Source: Gottfriedia luciferensis
GTDB lineage: Bacteria > Bacillota > Bacilli > Bacillales > Bacillaceae_G
Length of the DNA stretch: 64,000 bases
Reading direction: 5' to 3'
Assembly (NCBI RefSeq): GCF_001712755.1
Contig: NZ_MDKC01000003.1
Location: 62,001 to 126,000 of the forward strand
The position numbers and the translations under genes were made by a program. This document shows positions 16,955 through 26,103 of the stretch, one piece after another; position 1 is the first letter of the stretch; each line of letters opens with the position of its first letter. The notes under the pieces were generated by a model. The model searched no databases. It worked only from the letters and a program-made list of their open reading frames with translations, and was not told the origin of the DNA.

Positions 16955-17704
16955 ATGAATGATGTTATATCGACAATAATTGAACACCGTTCTATCCGTT
17001 ATTTTGAGGATAAGCCTCTATCGGATGAACAAATAAAAACGATTGTTTCTTGTGCTCAATCAGCCGCAACTTCTAGTTATATGCAGGCATACTCAATCAT
17101 CGGTGTAAAAGATAAACTCTGTAAGAAAAAGTTAGCTGAGCTAGCTGGTAACCAGGAGTATGTTGAGAAAAATGGTCACTTTTTCGTATTTTGCGCCGAT
17201 CTTTACCGCCATTCCGTTATAGGAGAAAATGAAAAGAAAAATGTCCTTCCATCAATAGAAAGCACTGAGAATTTTATGGTTGCATTGATCGATGCATCTT
17301 TAGCTGCACAAAATGCTGCAATTGCAGCAGAATCCATGGGGCTGGGAATTTGTTATATTGGAGGAATCCGAAATAACCTTGAAGAAGTGAAAACATTGTT
17401 AAAAACGCCTGAGCGAGTTTTACCTTTGTTTGGAATTGCAGTGGGATATCCGAAACAAATTACAGACCACAAACCGAGATTGCCGTTCGAACATATTTAC
17501 CATGAGAACGAATATCAGCAAGATAAAGAAGTCTATGTAAAGCAGTTACAAGAGTTCGATGAAGTAGTCTCAAGTTATTATGAACAAAGAACCGGCGGTA
17601 AAAGAAAAGACCGATGGACAGAACAAATGGCAGTTATGCTTGAAAGACCAAACAGAGTGTATATGAAAGACTTTGTGCAAATAAATAAACTGGATCTCAA
17701 ATAG
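16955..17704 (+). CDS. nfrA: NADPH-dependent flavin/nitro reductase, NfrA family
   Basis: 249 residues, the length of both B. subtilis NfrA paralogues. The FMN-binding HRSIRYFEDKPL start, CAQSAATSSYMQAYSIIGV, GLGICYIGGIRNN and the C-terminal RPNRVYMKDFVQ are typical of the nitroreductase family, NfsA/NfrA branch. These are homodimeric cytosolic flavoproteins reducing free FMN, nitro compounds and disulfides with NADPH. In this setting it could supply reduced flavin, but there is no operon partner. GAAAGGAAG precedes the start; a terminator follows at once. Confidence 0.9.
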   Translation: MNDVISTIIEHRSIRYFEDKPLSDEQIKTIVSCAQSAATSSYMQAYSIIGVKDKLCKKKLAELAGNQEYVEKNGHFFVFCADLYRHSVIGENEKKNVLPSIESTENFMVALIDASLAAQNAAIAAESMGLGICYIGGIRNNLEEVKTLLKTPERVLPLFGIAVGYPKQITDHKPRLPFEHIYHENEYQQDKEVYVKQLQEFDEVVSSYYEQRTGGKRKDRWTEQMAVMLERPNRVYMKDFVQINKLDLK

Positions 17705-17712
17705 AAAAGGCA

Positions 17713-17741
17713 AAAAATCCTTCCTTTATGGAAGGATTTTT
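17713..17741 (+). terminator. terminator of the nfrA-like gene
   Basis: AAAATCCTTCC pairs perfectly with GGAAGGATTTT around TTTAT and ends in TTTTTGC. Confidence 0.92.
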
Positions 17742-17746
17742 GCAGA

Positions 17747-17857
17747 GTGTTGAAATATAAAATGGTCAATAGGGAAAACGGACATTAAATGAACATTTAA
17801 TAATGATGAAATTATCATTTTTTTGGATGTTCTTTTAATGGTTTTAAATGTTAATAT
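17747..17857 (+). repeat. dispersed intergenic repeat, copy A
   Basis: This 111-base stretch matches the reverse complement of 53598-53704. Both begin GTGTTGAAATATAAAATG, share GGAAAACGG about 26 bases in, and end with TTAATGGTTT then AAATGTTAATAT; the first 35 bases differ at only two positions. The middle is more divergent. Both copies lie right beside a rho-independent terminator. No coding potential is seen. Function unknown: it could be a mobile palindromic-repeat relative or a 3' RNA element. Confidence 0.7.
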
Positions 17858-17901
17858 GTTTACTCATTTAAGAAACGAAATATTAGTCACCCAATTATTT
17901 A

Positions 17902-18168
17902 CTATTTTACTCTATCCCATCGTTCAAGCTTATGAATATTTCTAGTAAAAAGCGTTGCGATAAACTTAGGCATACCAAATTCCACGATCTTTTGTTTCAC
18001 TCTAGCTTTCATTTCATCAACGGTAAGATTAGGTAAAGTGAATTCACCGTTCATGTAGCAATGACTACAATATTTTTCACTTTTCGTTCCATTTCTTTCT
18101 GTCCCACTGCCAAGCTCATCTTTTGCTAATGGCATTCCGCAGCTTTGACAATTCTTATATTTTTTCAT
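17902..18168 (-). CDS. small zinc-ribbon protein
   Basis: 88 residues. N-terminal CQSCGMPL and, 22 residues on, CSHCYMNG give a four-cysteine zinc ribbon (the putative zinc-ribbon family often annotated in Bacillus and Clostridia), followed by a helical tail with LTVDEMKARVKQKIVEFG. Members are uncharacterised and probably bind nucleic acid or protein. The ATG at 18168 is preferred to the GTG at 18186, because AAAGGAAAAG overlaps the latter. It stands alone between repeat copy A and a palindromic spacer. Confidence 0.82.
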   Translation of the reverse strand: MKKYKNCQSCGMPLAKDELGSGTERNGTKSEKYCSHCYMNGEFTLPNLTVDEMKARVKQKIVEFGMPKFIATLFTRNIHKLERWDRVK

Positions 18169-18361
18169 TTTAACTTTTCCTTTCACGTATGCTAGCTTGT
18201 TCCTTTTTCAAAAGTCTCTACTCCTTTTGGAAAATTATACTTTGAATAGATTTAAAAATGAAAGAGGTAATATAATTTAAAATTTAGATTTCAAAATTCC
18301 CTTAATTGAGCAATAGCTTTATTCCAAAATATGGTCCAATTACTGAGAAAGCTAATACCGC

Positions 18362-18392
18362 TTATTCAACTAAATTGCCATTAGTTGAATAA
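18362..18392. repeat. 12-base perfect inverted repeat
   Basis: TTATTCAACTAA and TTAGTTGAATAA are separated by 7 bases. There is no T-run, so it is either a protein-binding site or part of a larger RNA structure. It lies in the 360-base spacer between two small minus-strand genes; apart from the next hairpin nothing else is recognisable there. Confidence 0.6.
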
Positions 18393-18440
18393 AGAAACTA
18401 TCGTATATTCATATTTTTGTATAAAATCATCCACACAAAG

Positions 18441-18494
18441 AGGCCTATAAAATTCCCCTTATTAATTCAAAAGAGGAAGCTTATAGGCCTTTTA
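18441..18494. terminator. long hairpin, terminator-like
   Basis: AGGCCTATAA (18441-18450) pairs with TTATAGGCCT (18481-18490); a second inner stem (TTCCCCTT with AAGAGGAA) extends it, and TTTTATAT follows on the plus strand. It lies 36 bases after the stop of the minus-strand gene at 18530 and may end that transcript, although the U-run is better on the plus strand. Confidence 0.6.
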
Positions 18495-18529
18495 TATAAA
18501 AAATATTAAAAATTACAGTATGCAATTAA

Positions 18530-18829
18530 TTAAAACCAAGAACGTCTTCTACTGCTTTTTATCATATTCCACATTTCTCTTTGGTGATCAGGATCTTGTG
18601 GGTTTACGTCACAATTCATTAGCCATTGAGCTGCGTTTTCGCGTTGTTCCGGAGTGATTGATACACTACAGCAATCCGATAGTCTATCAATCATATGGCA
18701 TGCACCTTCTCGGCTTTTTAAATCATTTTTACGGTATGATCGAAGAATACTATAAATGCGTGGAAACTTGCGAGGATCACAAATTTTACCACAAAATTCT
18801 CTCATTAAGCTTGGGTCAAGATTTCCCAT
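18530..18829 (-). CDS. uncharacterised 99-residue protein
   Basis: Not recognised. The protein is hydrophilic and helical, with basic and acidic residues mixed, four cysteines (CGKICDP, DCCSV) and a further one in MNCDVN, and a basic C-terminal end KSSRRRSWF. The segment SITPEQRENAAQWLMNCDVNP looks like a folded helical hairpin. A good GGAGTGGC ribosome site supports expression. It is transcribed in the same direction as the triterpene cyclase upstream, 123 bases away. No signal peptide or membrane segment. A sporulation or stress link is possible only by neighbourhood. Confidence 0.7.
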   Translation of the reverse strand: MGNLDPSLMREFCGKICDPRKFPRIYSILRSYRKNDLKSREGACHMIDRLSDCCSVSITPEQRENAAQWLMNCDVNPQDPDHQREMWNMIKSSRRRSWF

Positions 18830-18951
18830 AAAGCCACTCCTTTATTGTTTAAACCATTAACTAAAATGACATGCACACAAATATTTTTTCAACAATGTAT
18901 TATATGCCGTTAAAGAAAATAGGGACGAGGCGTTTAACTAGAAATCATAAA

Positions 18952-20793
18952 TTAGTCACTTGTCTTATACTTTTTTAGATAATGACTTAATGTCAATAAG
19001 GGCCAAATATAACGGTAGCTATGGTAATTTATATAAAAATGACCTGGTAATCCTCCACCTGTCGGATAGGTCAATCGCTTATCATGGATATTTAACCAGT
19101 TTAAAATGTTTGATATTCCATCGTCAATTTCACTAGTAGGATAATCGTTGATTGAAATGAGCGTATCCACAACCCATGATGTATGAACAATTGTCGAATA
19201 AGAAAGAGGGATATACTTTCTTTCTATATCGCTTTTACAAGACTCACCCCAGCCACCATCTTCGTTTTTTATATTGAGTAACCAGTTATTAGCTTTTTGA
19301 ATGCTAGGGTGATTTGAGGGGATACCGACCGATTTCATACCAGTAATAGCGGCCCATGTTCCATAAATATATGAAATCCCCCAACGACCGTACCATGAAC
19401 CATCTTCGTGTTGATGATGGATTAACCAATTAACTCCATCATCAATTCTTGGATGAACTTTATTTAATTTTAATTTAGATCCTAGAAATTCGATTGTTCT
19501 TCCAGTCAAATCTGCTGTAGATGGATCAACAGCAGTATCAACAAAATTTTGGATAGGAAAGATGAGTTTTAAGTACTTGCTACTGTTTTTTTCAAATGAG
19601 GCCCATCCGCCGTCCTTATTTTGCATATCCAATAACCATTTCACCCCAGCGTTCCAAGACTTTCGATAACCATCATCTATTAAAGAGAAATCAGTTGTTG
19701 CTCTTAAGACTGCTTGTGTATCATCTACATCCGGATTTTGAGTATTACTTTCCGTAAAACCCCATCCTCCTAAACAAATCCTATGATCTTTCTCGACTAC
19801 CGTATGTTGGAGGGAGACTAAGTAGTTAGAAGCGGACTCAATCACTTTATCAGTTATTGGCACACCTGCTTCCTGCAATGCATAACTAGTAAGTGCTGTA
19901 TCCCATATTGTCGAAGGGGAATTTTGGATATGAAGGGAATCTTCCAATTCAAATAGGAAAGATTTTATACCTAAAATAGCATTTTGAATGACGGGAGAAG
20001 TAGCTTGATAACCTAATGAAAGAAGTGCATAAATTCCAATAAAAGTAGCGCTGGCATAACTAGATAATGTTCCATCTCCTTCAATATTTTGAAGAATATA
20101 TTGCTCGGCCTTCTTAATAGCCATTTTGGATAAAGTTTTTTTGAAAGGTATTTTAAAATATGGGAAATTCCGCTTTTTGTTCATCGCTTTAAATTTATTG
20201 TTTGTAAATAAATGTTGTATAGTAGGTGTCCATTTATTTTTAATCGTAAATTTTTTATGTCCTAATATTAAAAGTGGAGCAAAGTGGAATCGAACATAAG
20301 AACTAAATTTAAAGAAGGAGAAAGGAAGAAACTTTGGTAAATTCATCAAAAGGAGAGGGACTGGAAAAAATCTAGGCCATGGATACAATTCATGTAAGGC
20401 AAGCATAAATTTAGTGGAGACGTGTACACTCTCTAATCCCCCATTTTGACGAATGAACGTTTCTGCTTTCTTCATTTTTTTATCAGTAGTTTCTATATAA
20501 CCCGAGAAAAGCAATGCAGTGTAAGCTTCTACAGTTACCGATAAATTTCCTGAGTCATCATCAAAAAGTTTCCACGCCCCACTGTCGTCTTGCTTTATTA
20601 ATAAACGATTTACCAGCTTCTTAATTAGTTCTTCATCATGGCATTCAATCGTTCTTAAAATAATAATCATATAGGCATCTGTCATAGGACCGCTCTCGAA
20701 GCAATATCTCCATGATCCATCATCACTCTGATCCAATTTAATTTTATCTATTAGACTATCTATCTCAGCTCTAACTTTCTCCGATAAATCCAT
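18952..20793 (-). CDS. sqhC: squalene-hopene / sporulenol cyclase family triterpene cyclase
   Basis: 613 residues of alpha/alpha-barrel terpene cyclase with repeated QW motifs (QSDDGSWRYCFE near the start, QNKDGGWASF, QHEDGSWYGRWG, KNEDGGWGESC). The catalytic acid motif is DVDDTQ around residue 355. B. subtilis SqhC, of similar length, makes the spore lipid sporulenol from a C35 precursor, whereas true hopene synthases use squalene. Which of the two this enzyme does cannot be decided here, because no squalene synthase genes are in the window. It is monocistronic and divergent from the yodT operon. Expected to be a monotopic membrane enzyme. Confidence 0.92.
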   Translation of the reverse strand: MDLSEKVRAEIDSLIDKIKLDQSDDGSWRYCFESGPMTDAYMIIILRTIECHDEELIKKLVNRLLIKQDDSGAWKLFDDDSGNLSVTVEAYTALLFSGYIETTDKKMKKAETFIRQNGGLESVHVSTKFMLALHELYPWPRFFPVPLLLMNLPKFLPFSFFKFSSYVRFHFAPLLILGHKKFTIKNKWTPTIQHLFTNNKFKAMNKKRNFPYFKIPFKKTLSKMAIKKAEQYILQNIEGDGTLSSYASATFIGIYALLSLGYQATSPVIQNAILGIKSFLFELEDSLHIQNSPSTIWDTALTSYALQEAGVPITDKVIESASNYLVSLQHTVVEKDHRICLGGWGFTESNTQNPDVDDTQAVLRATTDFSLIDDGYRKSWNAGVKWLLDMQNKDGGWASFEKNSSKYLKLIFPIQNFVDTAVDPSTADLTGRTIEFLGSKLKLNKVHPRIDDGVNWLIHHQHEDGSWYGRWGISYIYGTWAAITGMKSVGIPSNHPSIQKANNWLLNIKNEDGGWGESCKSDIERKYIPLSYSTIVHTSWVVDTLISINDYPTSEIDDGISNILNWLNIHDKRLTYPTGGGLPGHFYINYHSYRYIWPLLTLSHYLKKYKTSD

Positions 20794-21191
20794 TTTTGAT
20801 CTTCACCGCCAACTGATTGTGATACATATTTTTTCTCGTTAAAAATTATAAATTGGCAGCAGGGAATCTTACTCGACGTGGTTGCCAATTTTAGGAGTTA
20901 AGTATAAGTGCAACTACGCTTCTGACTTAACCAAAAAGGATCATCAGTCGACGAGTTTTCTTTTATATAGATATGTATATGGCCATCAATTGGGGCGGGC
21001 AACTATCTGTACAAATCTTTAGTTAAGAAGTAAAAACAGCTAATTAATTTTTAGTTACAGAGATTAAGTGAAAAAAATAAAAAGGAAGTATCTCAGAAAG
21101 CAAGAATACTAAAAAATACCCTCTATTTAAATTTCCAATATTTAGTAGTGTGGCTTTTTGCGTTTTACATCAGGAAGGATGGGGATAAAAA
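20794..21191. other. 398-base divergent promoter region between sqhC and yodT
   Basis: No reading frame is supported. AAATTGGCA (20850-20858) is mirrored by TGCCAATTT (20883-20891), and GTTAAGT by ACTTAAC about 30 bases further right, so the region can fold or bind dimeric proteins. Promoters for both divergent genes must be here. In B. subtilis the counterparts are sporulation-controlled; I could not assign a specific sigma-E or sigma-K site. No sigma-54 type GG-N10-GC match was found. Confidence 0.4.
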
Positions 21192-22526
21192 GTGGAAAGA
21201 GATTATTTAATTAAACCATTACTTGGCCAGCATTATCCTATGATTTCTCATGGAAAGGGTGTGTACCTATATGATCAAGATGGTAATAGGTACATTGATG
21301 GTTCATCCGGAGCAATTACTGTGGGAATTGGTCATGGGGTTGAAGAAATCATTGATGTTATGACTGAACAAGCAAAACAAGTTTCTTTTGTTTATCGTTC
21401 ACAGTTTACGAGTGAACCTGCTGAGAAGCTAGCAAAGAAGCTGAGTGATATCACTCAAGGTGATTTAAATTGGACGTTCTTTGTTAATAGTGGTACTGAA
21501 GCAACAGAAACTGCTATGAAACTAGCGATACAGCATTACCAAGAAAAGGGAATGAAGGGGAAGAATAAAATCCTCTCACGTTGGATGAGTTACCATGGCA
21601 TAACAATTGGAGCTTTATCTATGTCTGGTCACCCTTTAAGACGTCAAAGATTTGTACCAATTCTGGAGGATTACCCTTCAGTTTCACCACCATATTGCTA
21701 TCGATGTCCTTTCAACTTAGAACATCCATCTTGTGATTTAGCGTGTGCATCTGAATTAGAAACAGCCATTGATCGAATTGGCCCTGAACATATTGCTGCA
21801 TTTATTGCTGAACCAATTATCGGTGCTGCAGGCGGTGCGATTGTACCATCTAAAGGTTATTACCAAAGAATTAAAGCTATTTGTGAAAAGTACGATATTT
21901 TACTGATTGCAGACGAGGTTATGACTGGTCTTGGACGTACTGGGAAAATGTTTGCAATGGAGCATTGGGGTGTTCAGCCTGATATCGTTACGCTAGGAAA
22001 AGGATTAACATCTGGCTATACACCAATGGCTGCAATGATTGCTAGTGATCGAGTTATGGAACCGATTATGCAAGGTTCAAAACTTGTTATGAGTGGACAT
22101 ACTTTTAGTGCTAACCCACTATCAGCTGCTGTTTCATTAGCCGTAATTGAGTATGTTGAGAAACATAATTTAGTACAAGCCGCAGAAGAAAAAGGTAATT
22201 ATCTGTTGAATAAGCTCCAAGGATTAAAAGAGAAATTTCCATTCATTGGAGATGTTAGAGGAAAAGGTTTGTTAATCGGCATTGAATTTATTCACGGTAT
22301 TAAATCAAGTTCCTTTATTCAAAAAGTAATGAGTAAGGGGCTACTTTTATACCCTTCTGTTGCTGGAAAAAACGGAAAAGAAGATTCAGCTTTCATGATT
22401 GCGCCACCTTTAACGATTACATATGGGGAAATGGATGAATTGCTTCAAATTCTTACAGATGGTTTAAAGGAATTGGAAATGGAACAATCCCATCTTACTT
22501 TTACAGCTAAGGGGGAAACAGTATGA
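21192..22526 (+). CDS. yodT: class III aminotransferase, YodT type (acetyl-beta-lysine transaminase candidate)
   Basis: 444 residues with the class III PLP signature: [46 protein letters not shown] and the Schiff-base lysine in VTLGKGLTSG. An internal CYRCPFNLEHPSCDLAC insert holds four cysteines, unusual for the class. The gene begins the yodT-yodS-yodR-yodQ-yodP run in Bacillus order. In the beta-lysine route known from Pseudomonas, 6-N-acetyl-beta-lysine is transaminated to 3-keto-6-acetamidohexanoate, and this enzyme is the obvious candidate. The start is GTG; the stop overlaps the next ATG by four bases. Confidence 0.88.
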   Translation: MERDYLIKPLLGQHYPMISHGKGVYLYDQDGNRYIDGSSGAITVGIGHGVEEIIDVMTEQAKQVSFVYRSQFTSEPAEKLAKKLSDITQGDLNWTFFVNSGTEATETAMKLAIQHYQEKGMKGKNKILSRWMSYHGITIGALSMSGHPLRRQRFVPILEDYPSVSPPYCYRCPFNLEHPSCDLACASELETAIDRIGPEHIAAFIAEPIIGAAGGAIVPSKGYYQRIKAICEKYDILLIADEVMTGLGRTGKMFAMEHWGVQPDIVTLGKGLTSGYTPMAAMIASDRVMEPIMQGSKLVMSGHTFSANPLSAAVSLAVIEYVEKHNLVQAAEEKGNYLLNKLQGLKEKFPFIGDVRGKGLLIGIEFIHGIKSSSFIQKVMSKGLLLYPSVAGKNGKEDSAFMIAPPLTITYGEMDELLQILTDGLKELEMEQSHLTFTAKGETV

Positions 22527-23221
22527 ATTTAGTTGAAAATACTTATAAAAAAATAGCAACTATAGAACAAATTCTTCAATTTTTTCATGATGACATGACA
22601 CTAATGGTTGGAGGATTTGGAGGAGTCGGTTCACCGCCAACTTTACTTCAAGCATTATTTGATAGTGGAGTTAAGGATCTTCACTTAATTAGCAATGATA
22701 CTGGATTTCCGGATATTGGTATCGGAAGGATGGTAAGGAATGAAAGAATCAAATCAATTGTGACATCTCATATAGGATCGAATCCGTTTGCCGGAAAATT
22801 AATGACGGAAGGAAAGCTCAAAGTAGAATTTTCTCCGCAGGGTACTTTAGCAGAGCGTATCCGTGCTGGAGGAATGGGACTTGGAGGAGTTTTAGTAGAT
22901 GTAGGTCTTGATAGTATGACAGAAGACGGTAAAGAGAAAGTGTTTGTAAAAGGTAAACAATTTCTAGTTGAAGAAGCTCTTAAAGCAGAAGTTAGTATTA
23001 TTTTTGCAAAGAAAGCTGATCCATTTGGAAACTTGGTTTTTGACAAGAGTGCAAGGAATATGAATCCTCATATGGCTATGGCAGGAGATATTACGATTGT
23101 AGAAGCGGAAGAAATCGTTCCACTTGGCTCGTTGAATCCTGAGGAAATCGTAACTCCAGGTGTGTTTGTTGATTACATAATTTCATCAGAAGGAGTGAAC
23201 TGGAAATGGGCATGGGAATAG
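22523..23221 (+). CDS. yodS: 3-oxoacid CoA-transferase, subunit A (YodS)
   Basis: 232 residues with the class I CoA-transferase alpha-subunit glycine loop GGFGGVGSPPTLL, the NDTGFPDIGIG stretch and SPQGTLAERIRAGGMGLGGV. It overlaps yodT by 4 bases and yodR by 16 bases, so the subunits are translationally coupled. Together they would move CoA onto a 3-keto acid; in the beta-lysine route that is 3-keto-6-acetamidohexanoate, which a thiolase could then split. The thiolase is not in the window. Confidence 0.9.
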   Translation: MNLVENTYKKIATIEQILQFFHDDMTLMVGGFGGVGSPPTLLQALFDSGVKDLHLISNDTGFPDIGIGRMVRNERIKSIVTSHIGSNPFAGKLMTEGKLKVEFSPQGTLAERIRAGGMGLGGVLVDVGLDSMTEDGKEKVFVKGKQFLVEEALKAEVSIIFAKKADPFGNLVFDKSARNMNPHMAMAGDITIVEAEEIVPLGSLNPEEIVTPGVFVDYIISSEGVNWKWAWE

Positions 23222-23868
23222 ACTTTCGTCAAAAAATTGCGATGCGAGCTGCTAAGGAAATAAAAAACGGAATGATCGTAAATTTAGGAATTGGAATTCC
23301 ATCCATTGTTCCCGATTACTTACCAGAAGATGTACATGTTATGTTCCATGCGGAAAATGGTGTTATGGGAATTGGACCGAGTCCCGAAAAAGGGAAAGAG
23401 GATGAAAATTTATGTAATGCAGGTGGTTTCCCAATCACTGTTTTAAAAGGTTCTAGCTATTTTGATAGTGCTACTGCTTTTGGCATTATACGAAGAGGTT
23501 TACTAGATTTAACGGTTCTAGGGGCATTACAAGTTAGTGAAAAAGGAGATTTAGCAAACTGGATTGTACCTGGAAAGCGTGTACCAGGAATAGGTGGAGC
23601 AATGGATTTAGCTCAAAAGGCTAAGAGAGTAATAGTCGTTATGAATCATACCGACAAAGCTGGGAATCCAAAAATTGTGAAAGAATGTAGTTTGCCATTA
23701 ACTTCTAAGTCTTGTGTTGATTTAATCATAACGGAAATGGCTGTCATTGAAGTAGTCGATGATACTTTAGTGCTTAAAGAACTAATGAGTCCATATACTG
23801 TAGAGGATGTAATTGAAAAGACTGGTGCGAAACTAGAAATTAGTACGGATTTAAAAATGTTTATATAG
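23206..23868 (+). CDS. yodR: 3-oxoacid CoA-transferase, subunit B (YodR)
   Basis: 220 residues with the beta-subunit catalytic glutamate in FHAENGVMGIGP, the LGIGIPSIVPDYLP start and LGALQVSEKGDLANWIVPGK. This is the usual length of ScoB/AtoA-type subunits. The first ATG at 23206 lies inside yodS behind AAGGAGTG; a second at 23212 is possible. Forms an (alpha beta) pair with YodS. Confidence 0.9.
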   Translation: MGMGIDFRQKIAMRAAKEIKNGMIVNLGIGIPSIVPDYLPEDVHVMFHAENGVMGIGPSPEKGKEDENLCNAGGFPITVLKGSSYFDSATAFGIIRRGLLDLTVLGALQVSEKGDLANWIVPGKRVPGIGGAMDLAQKAKRVIVVMNHTDKAGNPKIVKECSLPLTSKSCVDLIITEMAVIEVVDDTLVLKELMSPYTVEDVIEKTGAKLEISTDLKMFI

Positions 23869-23883
23869 AAAAGGGTGAAGAGG

Positions 23884-25197
23884 ATGAGTCATTACAAAAA
23901 AGTTATTCAAGATTATATAAGCAATCATAAAGATAAAACAGTTGATCTTCTTAAACAGCTAGTAATGGAAAATAGTGTGTCTGGTAATGAGAGTAAGGCA
24001 CAAGCAATTGTCCTTGAAAAACTAAGAGAACTTGATTTGGATTTAGACGTATGGGAACCAGATCTAAAAGAAATGAAAGAGCATCCTTATTTTATTTCAA
24101 CAAGAGACAGTTTTACTGGTAGTCCTAATATTGTCGCTACGCTTAAAGGAACGAGCGGAGGAAAGTCTATGATCCTAAATGGACATATAGATGTTGTTCC
24201 AGAAGGAAATATTCAGCAATGGACATACGCTCCTTACAGTGCAACAGTTGTAGATAACAAGCTTTATGGGCGTGGAGCAACTGATATGAAGGGCGGAAAT
24301 GTTGCGCTAATTTTAGCAATAGAAGCAATAAAACGAAGTGGTATTACACTAAAAGGAAATGTTTATTTTCAAAGTGTAATCGAGGAAGAGAGTGGTGGTG
24401 CTGGTACACTTGCTACTATATTGCGAGGATACTCAGCTGATGGTGTTATTATACCTGAACCAACAAATATGAAATTTTTCATTAAGCAGCAAGGATCAAT
24501 GTGGTTCCGTCTCAAAGTAAAAGGTAAGGTAGCACATGGAGGTACTCGTTACGAAGGTGTAAGCGCTATTGAAAAAAGCGTACTTATCATTCAACAAATC
24601 CAAAAACTTGAGCAATTACGAAATGAACGAATAGCTGATCCGTTATATGATGGAGTACCGATTCCAATTCCAATCAATATTGGAACAATTCACGGTGGAA
24701 CATGGCCATCTTCTGTATCTGATTTAGTGACTTTAGAAGGAAGATTCGGAGTTGCGCCAAATGAGAGATTAGAAGATGCGAAAATAGAATTTGAGAATTG
24801 GATAGATAATATTAAAAATCTTGATGATTGGTTCGTAGAAAATCCTGTAGAAGTAGAGTGGTTTGGAGCAAGATGGGTTCCTGGTACTGTTGAAGCTGAT
24901 AGTGAATTAGTGCAAACTTTGCAACAAAACTATCTTGAAACAATGAAACAAAACCCAGTAGTTGAAGCTGCACCATGGGGAACTGATGGAGGATTATTTA
25001 CACAAATTTTAAATATTCCAATGATTGTTTTTGGACCAGGAGAGACAAAAGTAGCTCACTACCCAGATGAATTTATTGATTTAGATCAAATGTTTTTAGC
25101 TGCAGAAATCATTGCCTGTACATTAATTGACTGGTGTGGAGTTGAGGGCCAACAACATGAAGGTGAGGGAGCATATGAAAACGAAAAAGTATTATGA
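23884..25197 (+). CDS. yodQ: M20-family deacylase (YodQ), acetamidobutyrate deacetylase candidate
   Basis: 437 residues of the ArgE/DapE/ACY1 zinc hydrolase family. Metal ligands are visible in NGHIDVVPEG (His, Asp), GRGATDMKGG (Asp) and IEEESGGAG (Glu pair), with a further histidine in VAHGGTRYEG and KVAHYPDE. The ATG at 23884 is preferred over the GTG at 23875 by spacing to AAAGGGTG. Family members remove acetyl or succinyl groups from amino acids. In a lysine-to-GABA scheme it would hydrolyse 4-acetamidobutyrate to GABA and acetate, undoing the acetylation by the YodP-type enzyme encoded next. This substrate is inference. Confidence 0.88.
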   Translation: MSHYKKVIQDYISNHKDKTVDLLKQLVMENSVSGNESKAQAIVLEKLRELDLDLDVWEPDLKEMKEHPYFISTRDSFTGSPNIVATLKGTSGGKSMILNGHIDVVPEGNIQQWTYAPYSATVVDNKLYGRGATDMKGGNVALILAIEAIKRSGITLKGNVYFQSVIEEESGGAGTLATILRGYSADGVIIPEPTNMKFFIKQQGSMWFRLKVKGKVAHGGTRYEGVSAIEKSVLIIQQIQKLEQLRNERIADPLYDGVPIPIPINIGTIHGGTWPSSVSDLVTLEGRFGVAPNERLEDAKIEFENWIDNIKNLDDWFVENPVEVEWFGARWVPGTVEADSELVQTLQQNYLETMKQNPVVEAAPWGTDGGLFTQILNIPMIVFGPGETKVAHYPDEFIDLDQMFLAAEIIACTLIDWCGVEGQQHEGEGAYENEKVL

Positions 25198-26038
25198 AAC
25201 AATTAAAGTTCAACAGGAAAACTATTATTTCGAAGGTGCTTTAGATTATTTTAATGAGCGAATTCGAGTTGATTTTTACTTAGGGAATGTATCACTACTA
25301 ATTGAGAGAATAGAAAAATTAGCAAAAGAAAACAAATTTACTAAGCTAATTATTAAAGCAAGAAGTGAACATTTATATTCCTTCTTACAATCAGGATATA
25401 TGATTGAATCTGCACTGAAAGGCTATTTTCAAGGTAGTGATGGCTTTTTCGTTACGAAATATGCTAGCCAGGATAGAAGAAATAGTCTTTATTGGGACGC
25501 TGGAGATGACATTTTAGATGCTGTTTTAAAGAGTGATCGATCAAAAGAAAAGGTAATTCCGAACGATTATGTTTTACGAAGAGCTGAAAAAAATGACTCA
25601 ACTAAACTTGCTAAATTATATGGTCAAGTTTTTAAGGTATATCCTACACCTTTAAATGAATCCGCCTATGTTGAAAAGACGATGGATGAAGGGACTATTT
25701 ATTGGGTTTATGAGAAAGATGGAAATATTGTAAGCGCAGCATCTGCTGAAGTGGACTTCAGTCAAAGAAATGCTGAGCTAACAAATTGTGCAACACTTGA
25801 AGAGCATCGTAAGCATGGATTGATGAAGGAGCTAATGAAGAAGTTAGAACAGGATTTAGTAAGCCAATCAGTTTATTGCTCTTATACGATCGCGCGAGCA
25901 TTATCATATGGAATGAATGCAGCCTTTCATCAATTAGGGTATAAGTACACTGGAAGAATGACAAACAACTGCTATATCTTTGATAAATTAGAAGATATGA
26001 ACGTATGGGTGAAAGATCTTTCAAAAATAGTCTTTTAA
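25175..26038 (+). CDS. yodP: beta-lysine N-acetyltransferase (YodP/AblB type)
   Basis: 287 residues when started at the ATG at 25175, which lies 6 bases after GGTGAGGGAG inside the end of yodQ; upstream start codons in the frame lack a ribosome site. The C-terminal half (about 145-270) is a GNAT acetyltransferase domain with the acetyl-CoA loop region ATLEEHRKHGLMKELM. The N-terminal half resembles the AblB-type extension. AblB homologues acetylate the 6-amino group of beta-lysine made by lysine 2,3-aminomutase. It overlaps yodQ by 23 bases, which points to coupled translation. Confidence 0.9.
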   Translation: MKTKKYYETIKVQQENYYFEGALDYFNERIRVDFYLGNVSLLIERIEKLAKENKFTKLIIKARSEHLYSFLQSGYMIESALKGYFQGSDGFFVTKYASQDRRNSLYWDAGDDILDAVLKSDRSKEKVIPNDYVLRRAEKNDSTKLAKLYGQVFKVYPTPLNESAYVEKTMDEGTIYWVYEKDGNIVSAASAEVDFSQRNAELTNCATLEEHRKHGLMKELMKKLEQDLVSQSVYCSYTIARALSYGMNAAFHQLGYKYTGRMTNNCYIFDKLEDMNVWVKDLSKIVF

Positions 26039-26045
26039 TGTCAAA

Positions 26046-26085
26046 CTGCCGAAAATTGAGCGTCAAATCGCCAAGTTTTCGGCAG
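26046..26085 (+). terminator. GC-rich hairpin between yodP and the activator gene
   Basis: CTGCCGAAAA (26046-26055) pairs perfectly with TTTTCGGCAG (26076-26085). No U-run follows; instead GAAAGGATGG, the ribosome site of the next gene, comes at once. It may stabilise the yod transcript or lower read-through into the regulator gene rather than act as a full terminator. Confidence 0.6.
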
Positions 26086-26103
26086 TGAAAGGATGGTTAT
26101 GAA

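Noticed and set aside
20850-20870. TTGGCAGCAGGGAATC as a sigma-54 promoter
   Set aside because: The -12 element reads TC instead of GC and the start is far from any gene.
21130-21191. GTGGCTTTTTGC before yodT as a possible sigma-54 promoter
   Set aside because: GG and GC are only 8 bases apart instead of 12.
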